NCBI RefSeq assembly: GCF_004353185.1
Contig: NZ_SMUS01000028.1
Span: forward strand, 1-52,128
From: Clostridium cuniculi
Lineage (GTDB): Bacteria > Bacillota > Clostridia > Clostridiales > Clostridiaceae
Direction of reading: 5' to 3'
DNA: 52,128 bases
Below, piece after piece: positions 1-8,948 of the stretch. The notes under the pieces were generated by a model, which was given only the letters and a program-made list of their open reading frames with translations, did not search any database and was not told the DNA's origin. Made by a program: the position numbers and the translations under genes. Numbering within the stretch: position 1 is the stretch's first letter; each line of letters begins with the position of its first letter.

Positions 1-3
1 TTA

Positions 4-11
4 CACCTCCT
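4..11 (-). promoter_or_regulatory. Ribosome binding site of a gene beyond the left edge
   Basis: On the minus strand the bases read AGGAGGTG, a near-perfect Shine-Dalgarno sequence a few bases from the window edge. A minus-strand gene probably starts just outside the window. Bases 12-168 would be its upstream region. They are AT-rich apart from one G-run (minus strand GGGGGAGGGG near 150-160), and I see no convincing promoter in them. Confidence 0.45.
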
Positions 12-168
12 AGTACCATACCTTATTGCTTTTTAGCTTGTACATCAATATTTTCAGTGCTACCTATTTTTTAATATATTTATAATTATGATTTATAACA
101 TTATTTTATCCATATTTTATATTTTTATTACTAATAAATCCTTTAGCCCCTCCCCCTAAAATTAAATT

Positions 169-198
169 TTAGAGCTATAAAAAAATATATAGCTCTAA
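169..198 (-). terminator. Terminator after the amidase gene
   Basis: Perfect 11-bp inverted repeat (169-179 with 188-198) just downstream of the amidase stop codon. On the minus strand it is followed by an A/T-rich, T-containing tail. Confidence 0.6.
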
Positions 199-202
199 TT
201 AA

Positions 203-952
203 TTAATTTTTCAAAAATTCTTCACTATATTTATCTATAGATTCTGACACACATTCCATTAAAAGCTTTTGATATTTAGGATCTGATAACATTCTATCCT
301 CATTATAATTACTCATAAATCCCATTTCTAATATAACAACTGGCACTCTAGACCAGTTAAATCCAGTTATATCATTTCTCTCAAAAACTCCATTAACCTT
401 TATATTATTATTTTGTAGAGTACTCTTTAGTATTTCTGCATATTTATTACTTTCACAATAAATATTTTTTGTATATTGTGAATTTTTTGCTGGCACTAAT
501 ATAGTAGCTCCAGTTTTTCCTGAATCATTAATACTATCACAATGAATTCTAATTGTCATATCTGCATTTGCATTATTAGCAATTTCTGCTCTTTCCGCAT
601 TACTAATATTAACATCAGCAGTTTCTCTAGTCATAATTACATTATAATTTTTTTGTACTAGTAAATCTTTTAATATCATTGCTGCTTCTAGATTTACAAC
701 ATGCTCAGCCTTTTTTGTCGCAATTCCTGCTGTTCCAGATGACACTCTTGGTTTCTTATTTCCAGAACCTGGAGCAACCGGCTCCCCTTTTGGATCACCT
801 TTTCCTTGATGTCCAGGATCTATACATACTGTAAACTCTTTATTTAAAATTTCGCCTTCCTTATTACATTCGTAAGCTTTTGTATAACTTGATGCACTTA
901 AACTAAATATAATTAATATAGCTATTAAAGATGCTGATATTTTTTTTAACAT
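203..952 (-). CDS. N-acetylmuramoyl-L-alanine amidase, Amidase_3 family, secreted
   Basis: This zinc amidase cleaves the bond between N-acetylmuramic acid and L-alanine in peptidoglycan. Residues 1-25 form a signal peptide (lysines, then a hydrophobic core), so it acts outside the membrane. The Amidase_3 fold fills the rest: the CIDPGHQG motif supplies His48, NLEAA supplies Glu89, IRIHCDS supplies His137, and VVILEMGFMSN supplies the catalytic Glu209. The 249-residue length suits a CwlD-like single-domain enzyme with no wall-binding repeats. It lies after the terminator that closes the urease/ureI operon, so it is probably transcribed separately. Spore-cortex amidase CwlD is one possible role, but a vegetative amidase is equally possible. 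Confidence 0.9.
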   Translation of the reverse strand: MLKKISASLIAILIIFSLSASSYTKAYECNKEGEILNKEFTVCIDPGHQGKGDPKGEPVAPGSGNKKPRVSSGTAGIATKKAEHVVNLEAAMILKDLLVQKNYNVIMTRETADVNISNAERAEIANNANADMTIRIHCDSINDSGKTGATILVPAKNSQYTKNIYCESNKYAEILKSTLQNNNIKVNGVFERNDITGFNWSRVPVVILEMGFMSNYNEDRMLSDPKYQKLLMECVSESIDKYSEEFLKN

Positions 953-970
953 ATTTCCTCCATCTATTTT

Positions 971-1018
971 AATAAATTAAGAGGCCAATACTAACTGTAT
1001 TTAGCCTCTTAATTTATT
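971..1018 (-). terminator. Terminator closing the urease-amt-ureI operon
   Basis: Perfect 15-bp inverted repeat (971-985 with 1004-1018) between the ureI stop and the amidase start. The minus-strand 3' side is T-rich. Confidence 0.7.
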
Positions 1019-1024
1019 TATTTT

Positions 1025-1537
1025 TTACTTAGGATACATATTTATTAATAATAAAAATCCTGGAATCCATGCTGTGAATATTCCATCAAATACAGAAAGA
1101 TATCCGACAAACTTCCCCAAATCTTTTTTCATCACAAGTTCTATAAATCCAGTTAACCATAATAATCCCCATAATAACCATATGAAAATCCAATATATGT
1201 TACCTATTGTAAAATCTATAAATCTTAGTGTATTAGCATCAATAAATGCTAATGGTATAGTATTAATTGCAACAAATAAACAATACCAACCATATAGTCT
1301 TCCATCTAAATTGAATATGCTTCTAGCTGCAATATACAAATATGTAAATCCAAACAATAATCCTGTTCCTGCAGCGAAATAGTTTCCTTGTATTACTGCT
1401 ACTATATTTAAAATAAATGATAGCATACCTGTAAATACATTAAATACAGCACTTGATTTAGCGTCTACATTACATAGTCTTCCTATTCCATTTAAAATAA
1501 GAACTACTCCTACATAAATTAAAACTACTCCTAACAT
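1025..1537 (-). CDS. ureI: AmiS/UreI family urea channel
   Basis: A 170-residue protein with about six predicted membrane helices that matches the AmiS/UreI family along its length. Family signatures include the start MLGVVLIYVGVVLILNGI, the central GTGLLFGFTYLYIAA and SWYSLFVAINT-like stretches, and LTAWIP-like residues near the C terminus. The family forms hexameric channels that let urea or short amides cross the inner membrane. As last gene of the urease operon, a urea channel is the best call. It contains no histidine at all, so the histidine-based proton gating known in Helicobacter pylori UreI cannot operate. A short-chain amide channel is the alternative. Confidence 0.88.
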   Translation of the reverse strand: MLGVVLIYVGVVLILNGIGRLCNVDAKSSAVFNVFTGMLSFILNIVAVIQGNYFAAGTGLLFGFTYLYIAARSIFNLDGRLYGWYCLFVAINTIPLAFIDANTLRFIDFTIGNIYWIFIWLLWGLLWLTGFIELVMKKDLGKFVGYLSVFDGIFTAWIPGFLLLINMYPK

Positions 1538-1575
1538 CGTTCTCCTCCTTTGCTTTTTTCTAAAAATATAATCTT

Positions 1576-2778
1576 TTAATCTATTTTAGTTTCATAATTT
1601 TCTTTAAAGAATTCTTGATCTAAACCTTTTCTTTGAATTTCTTCACTTACTTTAATTGACTTAGTCTTATCTACTAATTTAAATATTAAAAATGTTACTA
1701 AGATAGAATAAACGCCTATTATTACAGCTCCTAAAGCCTGAATTAGAAATTGATGTAATCCTGCACTAACACCATTTATACGAGGATCTGCAAATATTCC
1801 TATTAACAAAATACCTAATAATCCTCCCATTCCATGTACTCCCCAAACATCTAATGCATCATCCCACATTTTTCTTTCAAACTCAACACAGTAGAAACAT
1901 ACTAGTGCCCCTAAAGCACCAATAATTAATGCACTTAAAGGTTTAACATATCCTGATGCAGGTGTTACCGTTGCTAAACCTGCAATAGCTCCTATTATTG
2001 CTTCAAGGAAGGATGCTCTTTTAGTATGTATAGCATGTAAAATTAACCATACTACCATTGCTGATGCAGCTGCAACTCCTGTATTAGTGAAAACAATGGC
2101 TGCAATATCAGCAGCTGCTATTGTCCCACCAGCATTAAATCCAAACCATCCAAATAACAATAATCCTGCTCCAATTGCTACTAAACCTAAATTAAATGGT
2201 CCCTTTTCATTTTTAACTTTTCTTTCTCCAAGTACATAAATTCCACCCAAACATCCAAATCCTGATGTTATATGTATTACAGCTCCACCAGCAAAGTCAA
2301 CAAATCCTAATTTACTTAAGAATCCGCCGCCCCAAACCCAATGTGCTACTGGAAAATATATTAAAATCATCCAAAGAATTAAGATTTTAATCCATCCACT
2401 TACTGTTAATCTATTTGCAAATGCTCCTGTCATTAACGGCGCTGTTATAATTGCAAACATCATTTGATACATAAAAAACAATATAAATGGTATTGTTTCG
2501 CTATATCTCAAATCTACTGTAAATGTTACATCATTAAATGCAAAAAATTGTAGTGGATTACCTATAATGCCGCCAATATCATCACCAAAAACTAAACTGA
2601 AGCCTCCAAAAATCCATAATAAGGAAACAACTCCAATTGCTATAAATACTTGGAACATTATAGTTAAGGCATTTTTTCTTTCAACTAATCCTCCATAAAA
2701 AAATGCTAATCCTGGGGTCATAATTAAAACAAGTGTAGTAGCTAATATCATAAAAGCTACGTCACCATGAATAATCAT
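1576..2778 (-). CDS. amt: Ammonium transporter Amt
   Basis: An Amt/Mep/Rh family channel of 400 residues with about eleven membrane helices, which forms trimers in the cytoplasmic membrane. The paired pore histidines are visible as His169 (in HITSGFGCLGG) and His315 (in WGVHGMGG), and Asp161 matches the conserved aspartate near the ammonium site. It sits 48 bp after ureD and 38 bp before ureI in the same direction, so it is probably co-transcribed with urease. It could recapture or release ammonia made by urease. No glnK regulator gene lies next to it, unlike many amt loci. Confidence 0.95.
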   Translation of the reverse strand: MIIHGDVAFMILATTLVLIMTPGLAFFYGGLVERKNALTIMFQVFIAIGVVSLLWIFGGFSLVFGDDIGGIIGNPLQFFAFNDVTFTVDLRYSETIPFILFFMYQMMFAIITAPLMTGAFANRLTVSGWIKILILWMILIYFPVAHWVWGGGFLSKLGFVDFAGGAVIHITSGFGCLGGIYVLGERKVKNEKGPFNLGLVAIGAGLLLFGWFGFNAGGTIAAADIAAIVFTNTGVAAASAMVVWLILHAIHTKRASFLEAIIGAIAGLATVTPASGYVKPLSALIIGALGALVCFYCVEFERKMWDDALDVWGVHGMGGLLGILLIGIFADPRINGVSAGLHQFLIQALGAVIIGVYSILVTFLIFKLVDKTKSIKVSEEIQRKGLDQEFFKENYETKID

Positions 2779-2826
2779 AGAATCACTCCTTTAATCTTCT
2801 TTTGTTTAACTTTTAAATAAAACTTT

Positions 2827-3675
2827 TTAGTATTTTCTTATAATTAAATCCTTAGATCCTAAGAAACTTTTTCTAATATAATTATGACAAGCCCCCGTTA
2901 CTTGCTCTATATGTTGTGTTAAATTCCCTAATACTCTGAGAACAAATCCATTAATCTCTAATTTTGATATTCCAAAATCTATAGGTAAATTTAGCTTTTC
3001 AATTACATCTCTTAATTCATCTATAACTTTATCGTCTATATTTTTATTAATAACTAGTAATGTTCCAAAATTCAGGTATTCTTCAAAAAAGCCTAATTTT
3101 GTTACATCGTTATTATTAGGATTAACAATTAAATTATCTAATAATACCAACTTATTATTTACATATACATTACTTTTTAATTGTACACTTCTATATTTAA
3201 AATTTTCTCCTTCTGGAGACCATCCAGCTGTAATCCCATCACTATATATTAATGTTGAACTTTCATCTAAATATATATTATTAACTTGCTTATAAATTGC
3301 ATCTTTATATAAAATAACATTATCAGTTATATATTCTAAAACACTATTTTTACCTAATTCTATTTCTGTTTCTTGTTGTGTCATTATATTATTTAGACAC
3401 TTATAAACTTTTGCTGCTGCTTGTGTTGTTATTATAGCTCTTGCATTATCTTTTAGCTTAAATCTATTTTTGTATTTTTCTCCTTCAATATACCCTCCTC
3501 CAAGCTGTAATAAATAAAATGTAGGTATATTTTCTCTATCCATTTTAATAGTAGGAGATACCTTTACTAATCCTTCATAAAACTTTTTAGTTGCAATTGT
3601 TTTATCATCTTTTCTTTCTAACACTAAATCTATAAATCCAGAATATTCACTTTTAATTTTCGCTTCTTTAAACAT
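2827..3675 (-). CDS. ureD: Urease accessory protein UreD (UreH)
   Basis: UreD binds the urease apoenzyme and scaffolds UreF and UreG during nickel insertion. The 282-residue length and pattern (GGYIEGEKY near the N terminus, TTQAAAKVYK, YITDNVILYKDA, YSDGITAGWSPEGE) fit the family. Its ATG is one base beyond the ureG stop, so the two are translationally coupled. Having ureD last, after ureG, is the usual Gram-positive order ureABCEFGD. Confidence 0.95.
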   Translation of the reverse strand: MFKEAKIKSEYSGFIDLVLERKDDKTIATKKFYEGLVKVSPTIKMDRENIPTFYLLQLGGGYIEGEKYKNRFKLKDNARAIITTQAAAKVYKCLNNIMTQQETEIELGKNSVLEYITDNVILYKDAIYKQVNNIYLDESSTLIYSDGITAGWSPEGENFKYRSVQLKSNVYVNNKLVLLDNLIVNPNNNDVTKLGFFEEYLNFGTLLVINKNIDDKVIDELRDVIEKLNLPIDFGISKLEINGFVLRVLGNLTQHIEQVTGACHNYIRKSFLGSKDLIIRKY

Positions 3676-3676
3676 A

Positions 3677-4288
3677 TTATGAAATTCCCTCTAATAAACA
3701 ATTTTTCTTAATCCAATTTATGACACTTTCAATTCCTTCATCTGTTTTAAGATTAGTAAAAATAAAACTATTTTCATCTCTAAAAGCTAATGTGTCTTTT
3801 CTCATAACTTCTAAATTTGCTCCAACATATGGAGCCAAATCAACTTTATTTATTATAAACAAATCGCTTTTTATCATACCTTGACCTGCTTTTCTTGGGA
3901 TTTTCTCACCTTGAGCAACATCAATAATATATATAGAAAAGTCAACTAAATCAGGACTAAATGTTGCAGCTAAATTATCGCCACCACTTTCTAAAAAAAT
4001 AATATCTAAATCATCAAATCTTCTTTTTAATTCTTCTAATGCTTCAAAATTCATTGATGCATCTTCTCTTATTGCTGTATGTGGACAACCTCCTGTTTCA
4101 ACTCCAATAACATGATCTTCACTTAAAACAGAATTTTTAACCATAAACTTAGCATCTTCTTTAGTATAAATATCATTAGTTATAACAGCACATTTATACT
4201 CATTATTCATTGCTCTAGTTAATCTTTCTATAAGTAATGTTTTTCCACTACCTACTGGTCCTCCAACTCCTATAACTACTGGTTTCAT
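3677..4288 (-). CDS. ureG: Urease accessory GTPase UreG
   Basis: A SIMIBI-class GTPase that delivers nickel to the urease active site. The P-loop GGPVGSGKT covers residues 9-17 and the conserved metal-binding CPH motif gives Cys68 and His70. I chose the ATG at 4288 because AAAGGGTG lies just upstream; the reading frame extends to a TTG at 4306, but that codon overlaps the ribosome binding site. This gives 203 residues, the normal size. A 122-bp gap with a long palindrome separates it from ureF, unlike the tight packing of the rest of the operon. Confidence 0.95.
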   Translation of the reverse strand: MKPVVIGVGGPVGSGKTLLIERLTRAMNNEYKCAVITNDIYTKEDAKFMVKNSVLSEDHVIGVETGGCPHTAIREDASMNFEALEELKRRFDDLDIIFLESGGDNLAATFSPDLVDFSIYIIDVAQGEKIPRKAGQGMIKSDLFIINKVDLAPYVGANLEVMRKDTLAFRDENSFIFTNLKTDEGIESVINWIKKNCLLEGIS

Positions 4289-4320
4289 ATTGCAACACCC
4301 TTTCAATAAATATTAAATTT

Positions 4321-4369
4321 ATTTATTTTGAATTATGAATAAGTTTCCTCATTCATAATTCAAAATAAA
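4321..4369 (-). repeat. Long palindrome between ureF and ureG
   Basis: Bases 4321-4340 pair with 4351-4370 over 19 consecutive positions around a 10-base loop. No run of T follows on the minus strand, so it is not a classic terminator. It could be an mRNA processing or stability hairpin that sets different levels of ureABCEF and ureGD, or a small intergenic palindromic repeat. Confidence 0.7.
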
Positions 4370-4410
4370 ATATATTTGCATGTAATTTTCTTTACAAACC
4401 TTCTATTTAA

Positions 4411-5112
4411 TTAAGACATAAATAATCTAAATTCCATAGTCTCATGCTTAATTTGAGATAATTCTAATCCTGGGCTATTAGCTCCAAAATAATCATCATC
4501 CAAACTTATAACAATATCATATAGACTTTCAAATTTCTCACTAAACTCTTTTAATAATAATTGCCCATCCTTTTGTCCTAAAGGAATAGTTCTTACAGCA
4601 TTACTTATAAGAGTAGATACAGTACTATACATATGGTAAATTATAGCTTCTTTTAAATTAAAACCTAGAGAATACATTAACATTCCAAATACAATTGCTG
4701 GATGTCCAAATGCTTCTTTATTGACAATTTTAGTATTATATTCTTTTAACAAATCAAAATCATATAAATCCAAGAAAAGCTTAATCATTCTACTTGCAAC
4801 TAATTTTCCACCGTTTCTAGTTTCAATAGCAACAGTTTGAACAGTTATACGATTATCTAAATCTAAGATACTTTCTAAATCATCATTGTTTAAATATTCA
4901 TATAGCATTCTAATTGATAAAGCATCACTAAAAATAAATTGTTCATTTAAATATACTTTCAACCATTCTCTAAAAGTTTCTGTATTATAAACTTTTTTTA
5001 ATCTTAAATAAGTTTCCATACCATATGAATGGTTAAATGATCCAATTGGAAAATTTGAGTCACATATTTGAATAACCTTTAAAACATCAGCAATATTATT
5101 ATTAATTGGCAT
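4411..5112 (-). CDS. ureF: Urease accessory protein UreF
   Basis: UreF joins UreD and UreG in the urease maturation complex. Family features are the N-terminal CDSNFPIGSFNHSYGMET region, AIETRNGGKL, FGHPAIVFGML and the C-terminal LEL..IKHETMEFRLF. The ATG at 5112 gives 233 residues and overlaps the ureE end by 11 bases; the frame also extends to a TTG at 5130. No clear ribosome binding site precedes the ATG, so coupled translation from ureE is likely. Confidence 0.92.
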   Translation of the reverse strand: MPINNNIADVLKVIQICDSNFPIGSFNHSYGMETYLRLKKVYNTETFREWLKVYLNEQFIFSDALSIRMLYEYLNNDDLESILDLDNRITVQTVAIETRNGGKLVASRMIKLFLDLYDFDLLKEYNTKIVNKEAFGHPAIVFGMLMYSLGFNLKEAIIYHMYSTVSTLISNAVRTIPLGQKDGQLLLKEFSEKFESLYDIVISLDDDYFGANSPGLELSQIKHETMEFRLFMS

Positions 5113-5566
5113 GTGTATGAGTGTGCCCAAATTCCACGTGCCTGAAAGCTTTCTTTAATTTTAAGTTCTCTCTAGAATAATTTATATTATCTCGCTTTAA
5201 TTCACCTTCTACTAATGCATCATATTGAATTATCATTTTTCCATCTTCAAATTGTGCTTGTAAATGTCTATTTCCAAGACTATGAGCAATAATTCCCATC
5301 TCTGTAATACTATTTGGCTTTATAACTAAAACATCATCACCTTTAATCTTTACTATAATAATATTTTTATCATCACGGTAAAGTATATCTCCGTCTTTCA
5401 ACTCAATATTTTCAGATAATGCTATACCATATTCATGATTATGATCTGAATTAACTCTCATTATCCTTTTTAATGCTTCTTCACTAGTTATGTATATCTT
5501 TTCTATATGTACGTCATTTAAATTATCTATTTCATTTATATTTCCTAATACTTGATTAAAAATCAT
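5102..5566 (-). CDS. ureE: Urease accessory protein UreE
   Basis: UreE is a nickel metallochaperone that hands nickel to UreG. The 154-residue protein has the usual N-terminal domain and a C-terminal metal-binding domain (GIALSENIELKDGD, HSLGNRHLQAQ, FRHVEFGHTHTHAN). The tail is a short alternating His stretch rather than the long poly-His of Klebsiella UreE. It starts 18 bp after ureC, and its last codons overlap the ureF start. Confidence 0.94.
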   Translation of the reverse strand: MIFNQVLGNINEIDNLNDVHIEKIYITSEEALKRIMRVNSDHNHEYGIALSENIELKDGDILYRDDKNIIIVKIKGDDVLVIKPNSITEMGIIAHSLGNRHLQAQFEDGKMIIQYDALVEGELKRDNINYSRENLKLKKAFRHVEFGHTHTHAN

Positions 5567-5584
5567 ATAACCTTCTCCTTAATT

Positions 5585-7300
5585 TTAGAATAAGAAATAT
5601 CTTTGAGCTAATGGTAATTCACTTGCTGGTTCACAAGTTATTAATTCACCATCAACTGTTACATCATAAGTTTGAGGATCTACTCTGATTTCTGGAGTAG
5701 CATCATTAAGCTTCATATCTTTCTTTGTTAAATTTCTAATTCCACCTACTGGTAATACTGTTTTTTCTAATCCTAACTCTTCTTTTATTCCATGTTCATA
5801 AGCATACTTAGAAACAAAAGTAATACAAGTTGATTCTTTAGCTTTACCAAATGCTCCATAACAATCTCTATATATAACAGGTTGACATGTTGGAATAGAA
5901 GCATTTGCATCACCAATTATTCCTCTAATTGCCATACCACCCTTGATTATTAAATGTGGTTTAACACCAAAATATGGTGGTTCCCAAAGTACTAAGTCAG
6001 CTATCTTACCAACTTCTACTGAACCAATATATTGATCCATACCTTGTGCTATAGCTGGATTAATTGTATATTTAGCAATATATCTTCTAACTCTATTATT
6101 GTCGCTATATTCACTATCATCTGGGAAAGTTCCTCTTTGCTTCTTCATCTTTGAAGCTGTTTGCCAAGTTCTTGTTACAACTTCTCCGATTCTTCCCATA
6201 GCTAATGTATCAGAACTCATAATACTAAAAATACCCATATCTTGGAATATATCTTCTGCTGCTATTGTTTGATGTCTAATTCTTGAATCAGCAAATGCTA
6301 TATCCTCTGGAACTTTTGCATCTAAGTGGTGACAAACCATAAGCATATCTAAGTGTTCTGCTATTGTATTAATTGTATAAGGTTTTGTTGGATTAGTTGA
6401 TGCAGGTAAAACATTTATTTGTGATGCTACCTTCATTAAGTCTGGTGCGTGACCACCTCCAGCACCTTCTGTATGATATGTATGAATTACTCTACCAGCA
6501 ATTGCTTGAATAGTATGCTCTACAAATCCACCTTCATTTAAAGTATCACTATGTAATGCAACTTGAATATCATATTTTTCAGCAGTTTCTAATGCATAAT
6601 TAATAGCAGACCTTGTTGCTCCCCAGTCTTCATGAACCTTAAGACCAATTGCTCCTGCTTCAATTTGTTCAGCATTTACATCAATATTAGCTCCACTACC
6701 TTTTCCTAATAAACCAACATTTACTGGCCATCCATCTGCAGATTGTAACATTTGTTTAATATTCCATGGACCTGGAGTTGAAGTAACAGCATTTGTTCCA
6801 TCAATAGGGCCTGTTCCTCCACCAACTAATGTAGTTATACCATTTTCTAATGCAACTTCTGCACAACCTGGATGAATATAGTGAACGTGAGTATCTATTC
6901 CACCAGCTGTTAAAATTCTACCTTCACCAGCTAAAGCTTCAGTTCCAACGCCAACTACAAAGTCAACGTTATCCATTGTATCAGGGTTCCCCCCTTTACC
7001 TATAGCAAGAATTTTACCGTCTTTAATTCCTACATCGGCTTTATATATTCCAGTATAGTCTACTATAGTAGCTCCTGTTATTATTAAATCAGCAACTTCT
7101 GGATTTTTACTAGTTTGTGTAGCATTTTGTCCCATACCATCTCTAAGAGTCTTTCCTCCACCAAACTTACATTCATTGCCATAACCTGTATAATCTTTTT
7201 CAATTTTTATAAAAAGATCAGTATCTCCTAATCTAATACTATCCCCTTCTGTTGGGCCAAATAATTCTGCATATCTATGTCTATCAATTTCAAAACTCAT
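5585..7300 (-). CDS. ureC: Urease alpha subunit UreC (catalytic)
   Basis: UreC is the catalytic subunit that hydrolyses urea to ammonia and carbamate, which decays to ammonia and CO2. All active-site residues are present at the Klebsiella positions plus four: His138 and His140 ([10 protein letters not shown]), the carbamylated Lys221 ([10 protein letters not shown]), His250, His276, the general-acid His324 (MVCHHLDAK) and Asp364 ([10 protein letters not shown]). At 571 residues it is full length. The start overlaps the ureB stop in a TAATG arrangement, indicating coupled translation. Confidence 0.98.
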   Translation of the reverse strand: MSFEIDRHRYAELFGPTEGDSIRLGDTDLFIKIEKDYTGYGNECKFGGGKTLRDGMGQNATQTSKNPEVADLIITGATIVDYTGIYKADVGIKDGKILAIGKGGNPDTMDNVDFVVGVGTEALAGEGRILTAGGIDTHVHYIHPGCAEVALENGITTLVGGGTGPIDGTNAVTSTPGPWNIKQMLQSADGWPVNVGLLGKGSGANIDVNAEQIEAGAIGLKVHEDWGATRSAINYALETAEKYDIQVALHSDTLNEGGFVEHTIQAIAGRVIHTYHTEGAGGGHAPDLMKVASQINVLPASTNPTKPYTINTIAEHLDMLMVCHHLDAKVPEDIAFADSRIRHQTIAAEDIFQDMGIFSIMSSDTLAMGRIGEVVTRTWQTASKMKKQRGTFPDDSEYSDNNRVRRYIAKYTINPAIAQGMDQYIGSVEVGKIADLVLWEPPYFGVKPHLIIKGGMAIRGIIGDANASIPTCQPVIYRDCYGAFGKAKESTCITFVSKYAYEHGIKEELGLEKTVLPVGGIRNLTKKDMKLNDATPEIRVDPQTYDVTVDGELITCEPASELPLAQRYFLF

Positions 7301-7635
7301 TACTTTTCACCGCTCCCTTTTGACATTCCATCTAAGAATCCATCACACATATTTCTAATTCCATAAACTCTTCTATATCCACCGATATCAATTAAGTTTA
7401 CTTCTTTTTTATCTCCAGGTTCAAATCTAACAGCTGTTCCTGAAGGGATATCTAATCTTTTTCCCCAAGCAGCCTCTCTATCAAAATTTAAGGCATCATT
7501 TACTTCATAAAAGTGATAATGTGATCCTATTTGCACTGGTCTATCTCCAGTATTAACAACTTGTAATTTGATTGCTTCTTTTCCTTTGTTATATTCAATT
7601 GTTCCCTCTTGTATTTTTAATTCACCAGGTGTCAT
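7300..7635 (-). CDS. ureB: Urease beta subunit UreB
   Basis: Small structural subunit of the three-polypeptide urease, 111 residues. Typical motifs are [33 protein letters not shown] and the C-terminal [12 protein letters not shown]. It is 13 bp downstream of ureA. Separate gamma and beta subunits are the usual bacterial form, unlike the fused subunit of Helicobacter. Confidence 0.97.
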   Translation of the reverse strand: MTPGELKIQEGTIEYNKGKEAIKLQVVNTGDRPVQIGSHYHFYEVNDALNFDREAAWGKRLDIPSGTAVRFEPGDKKEVNLIDIGGYRRVYGIRNMCDGFLDGMSKGSGEK

Positions 7636-7648
7636 ATTCTAAACCTCC

Positions 7649-7951
7649 TTATTTAATTGGTTCATGTACTGTTACTAATTTTGTTCCATCTGGAAAAGTA
7701 CATTCAACTTGAACAGCATGAATCATATCTGGAACACCTTCCATAACTTCATCTTTTGATAAAATTTTTGTTCCGTAATCCATTAAATATTCAACTGTTT
7801 TTCCCTCTCTAGCTCCCTCTAACATTTCATCTGTTATAATTGCCATAGCTTCAGGATAATTTAACTTTAATCCTTTGCTTTTTCTTTTTCGAGCTATATC
7901 AGCTGCAACAGCAACCATTAATTTTTCTTGTTCTCTAATTGTTAAATGCAA
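7649..7951 (-). CDS. ureA: Urease gamma subunit UreA
   Basis: Gamma subunit of urease, exactly 100 residues as in most bacteria. Signatures are the N-terminal [34 protein letters not shown] and the C-terminal [28 protein letters not shown] lies upstream of the ATG. A 97-bp gap separates it from the carbonic anhydrase gene; it holds an AT-rich 10-bp inverted repeat (7973-7982 with 7986-7995) but no obvious terminator, so read-through from that gene is plausible. Confidence 0.97.
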   Translation of the reverse strand: MHLTIREQEKLMVAVAADIARKRKSKGLKLNYPEAMAIITDEMLEGAREGKTVEYLMDYGTKILSKDEVMEGVPDMIHAVQVECTFPDGTKLVTVHEPIK

Positions 7952-8048
7952 AATAAATTCCTCCTTTTTCTAGTAATAAATTCTAAATTTATTACATATT
8001 TCTTATTTTTCCAATATTTTTATATTTTATTCTCTTTATTTAGACTTT

Positions 8049-8765
8049 TTATTCGTAGAAAGTTACTTTTCCATTCAAATCATAATAAGCTCCTATAACC
8101 TTAACTTTTCCTTGGTTTATTAATGATTTAACTGCATCATCTTCAGATATTTCTTTTACTACTGAATCAATATTATTATGAATTGCATCATCTATAGTTC
8201 CATCTTTATTAATACTTGGAGTTATTTTTTCTACAAATGATTCCATATTTCCTGTAACTTTTTCACCTTTAACTACTTCATTATATGTTGCAGTTACAGC
8301 TCCACAACTTTGATGTCCCATTACTACTACTAATGGTGTATTTAAATGTTCAACCGCATATTCAATAGAACCTAAAGCATCATCATCTACAACATTTCCA
8401 GCAAGTCTTACATCAAATATTTCACCAAGCCCTGCATTAAAAACAGTAGTAGGAGTTACTCTTGAATCTGAACAAGATACAATTACTGCATATGGATTCT
8501 GACCATCCTTTAAAGAATCTCTTCTCTCTTGATTTACATTTCTTAATATTGATGTATCTGTAACAAATCTAGCATTACCATCCTTTAACATTTGTAATGC
8601 GTCATCAGCTGATGATACTGTTGTATCCACTACTATAATTTCAGCTATACTATTCTCTGGAGTATTATTTGTAGTATTATTAGTGGTATTATTTGTTGTA
8701 TTATCTCCACAACCTACTAAAAACATTGCACTAACAATTAACATTGATATTAACCTTTTCTTCAT
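8049..8765 (-). CDS. Beta-class carbonic anhydrase, predicted lipoprotein
   Basis: A zinc enzyme that interconverts CO2 and bicarbonate. The beta-class signature is complete: CSDSR gives Cys98, Asp100 and Arg102, and GHQSCGA gives His151 and Cys154. Unusually, the N terminus is a lipoprotein signal: two lysines, a hydrophobic core and LVGC with the lipid-bearing Cys19. An Asn/Thr-rich tandem repeat (residues 22-35) follows as a flexible spacer. The enzyme should therefore sit on the outer face of the membrane. It lies directly upstream of ureA in the same direction, suggesting it processes CO2 released by urease. AGGAGGAAAATTA precedes the ATG. Confidence 0.92.
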   Translation of the reverse strand: MKKRLISMLIVSAMFLVGCGDNTTNNTTNNTTNNTPENSIAEIIVVDTTVSSADDALQMLKDGNARFVTDTSILRNVNQERRDSLKDGQNPYAVIVSCSDSRVTPTTVFNAGLGEIFDVRLAGNVVDDDALGSIEYAVEHLNTPLVVVMGHQSCGAVTATYNEVVKGEKVTGNMESFVEKITPSINKDGTIDDAIHNNIDSVVKEISEDDAVKSLINQGKVKVIGAYYDLNGKVTFYE

Positions 8766-8888
8766 TAATTTTCCTCCTCTTTTTATGCTTTTATATAATT
8801 AAATTTATACATACCTTTTAATTATGTTTACTAAGTATAATATGAGCGAAAATTTAATAACATATTCATTTAATTTAATTCAAAATAA

Positions 8889-8935
8889 ATAACCATCATA
8901 AGTAACAAAATAATCTTGTTACTTATGATGGTTAT
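8889..8935 (-). terminator. Terminator of the ABC importer operon
   Basis: A 20-bp perfect stem (8889-8908 with 8916-8935) around a 7-base loop, 14 bp after the last ABC gene. The minus-strand tail is TTATTTATTTT. It separates the importer operon from the carbonic anhydrase/urease operon. Confidence 0.8.
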
Positions 8936-8948
8936 GATAAGTATATTT

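Noticed and set aside
1074..1382. A 102-codon plus-strand frame inside ureI
   Set aside because: Antisense shadow of the UreI gene, with no ribosome binding site.
4321..4369. The ureF-ureG palindrome as a terminator
   Set aside because: No T-run follows it on the coding strand, and ureG and ureD must be expressed with the operon.
8655..8712. Short tandem repeat in the carbonic anhydrase gene as a CRISPR or mobile repeat
   Set aside because: It is an in-frame Asn/Thr codon repeat encoding the lipoprotein spacer.
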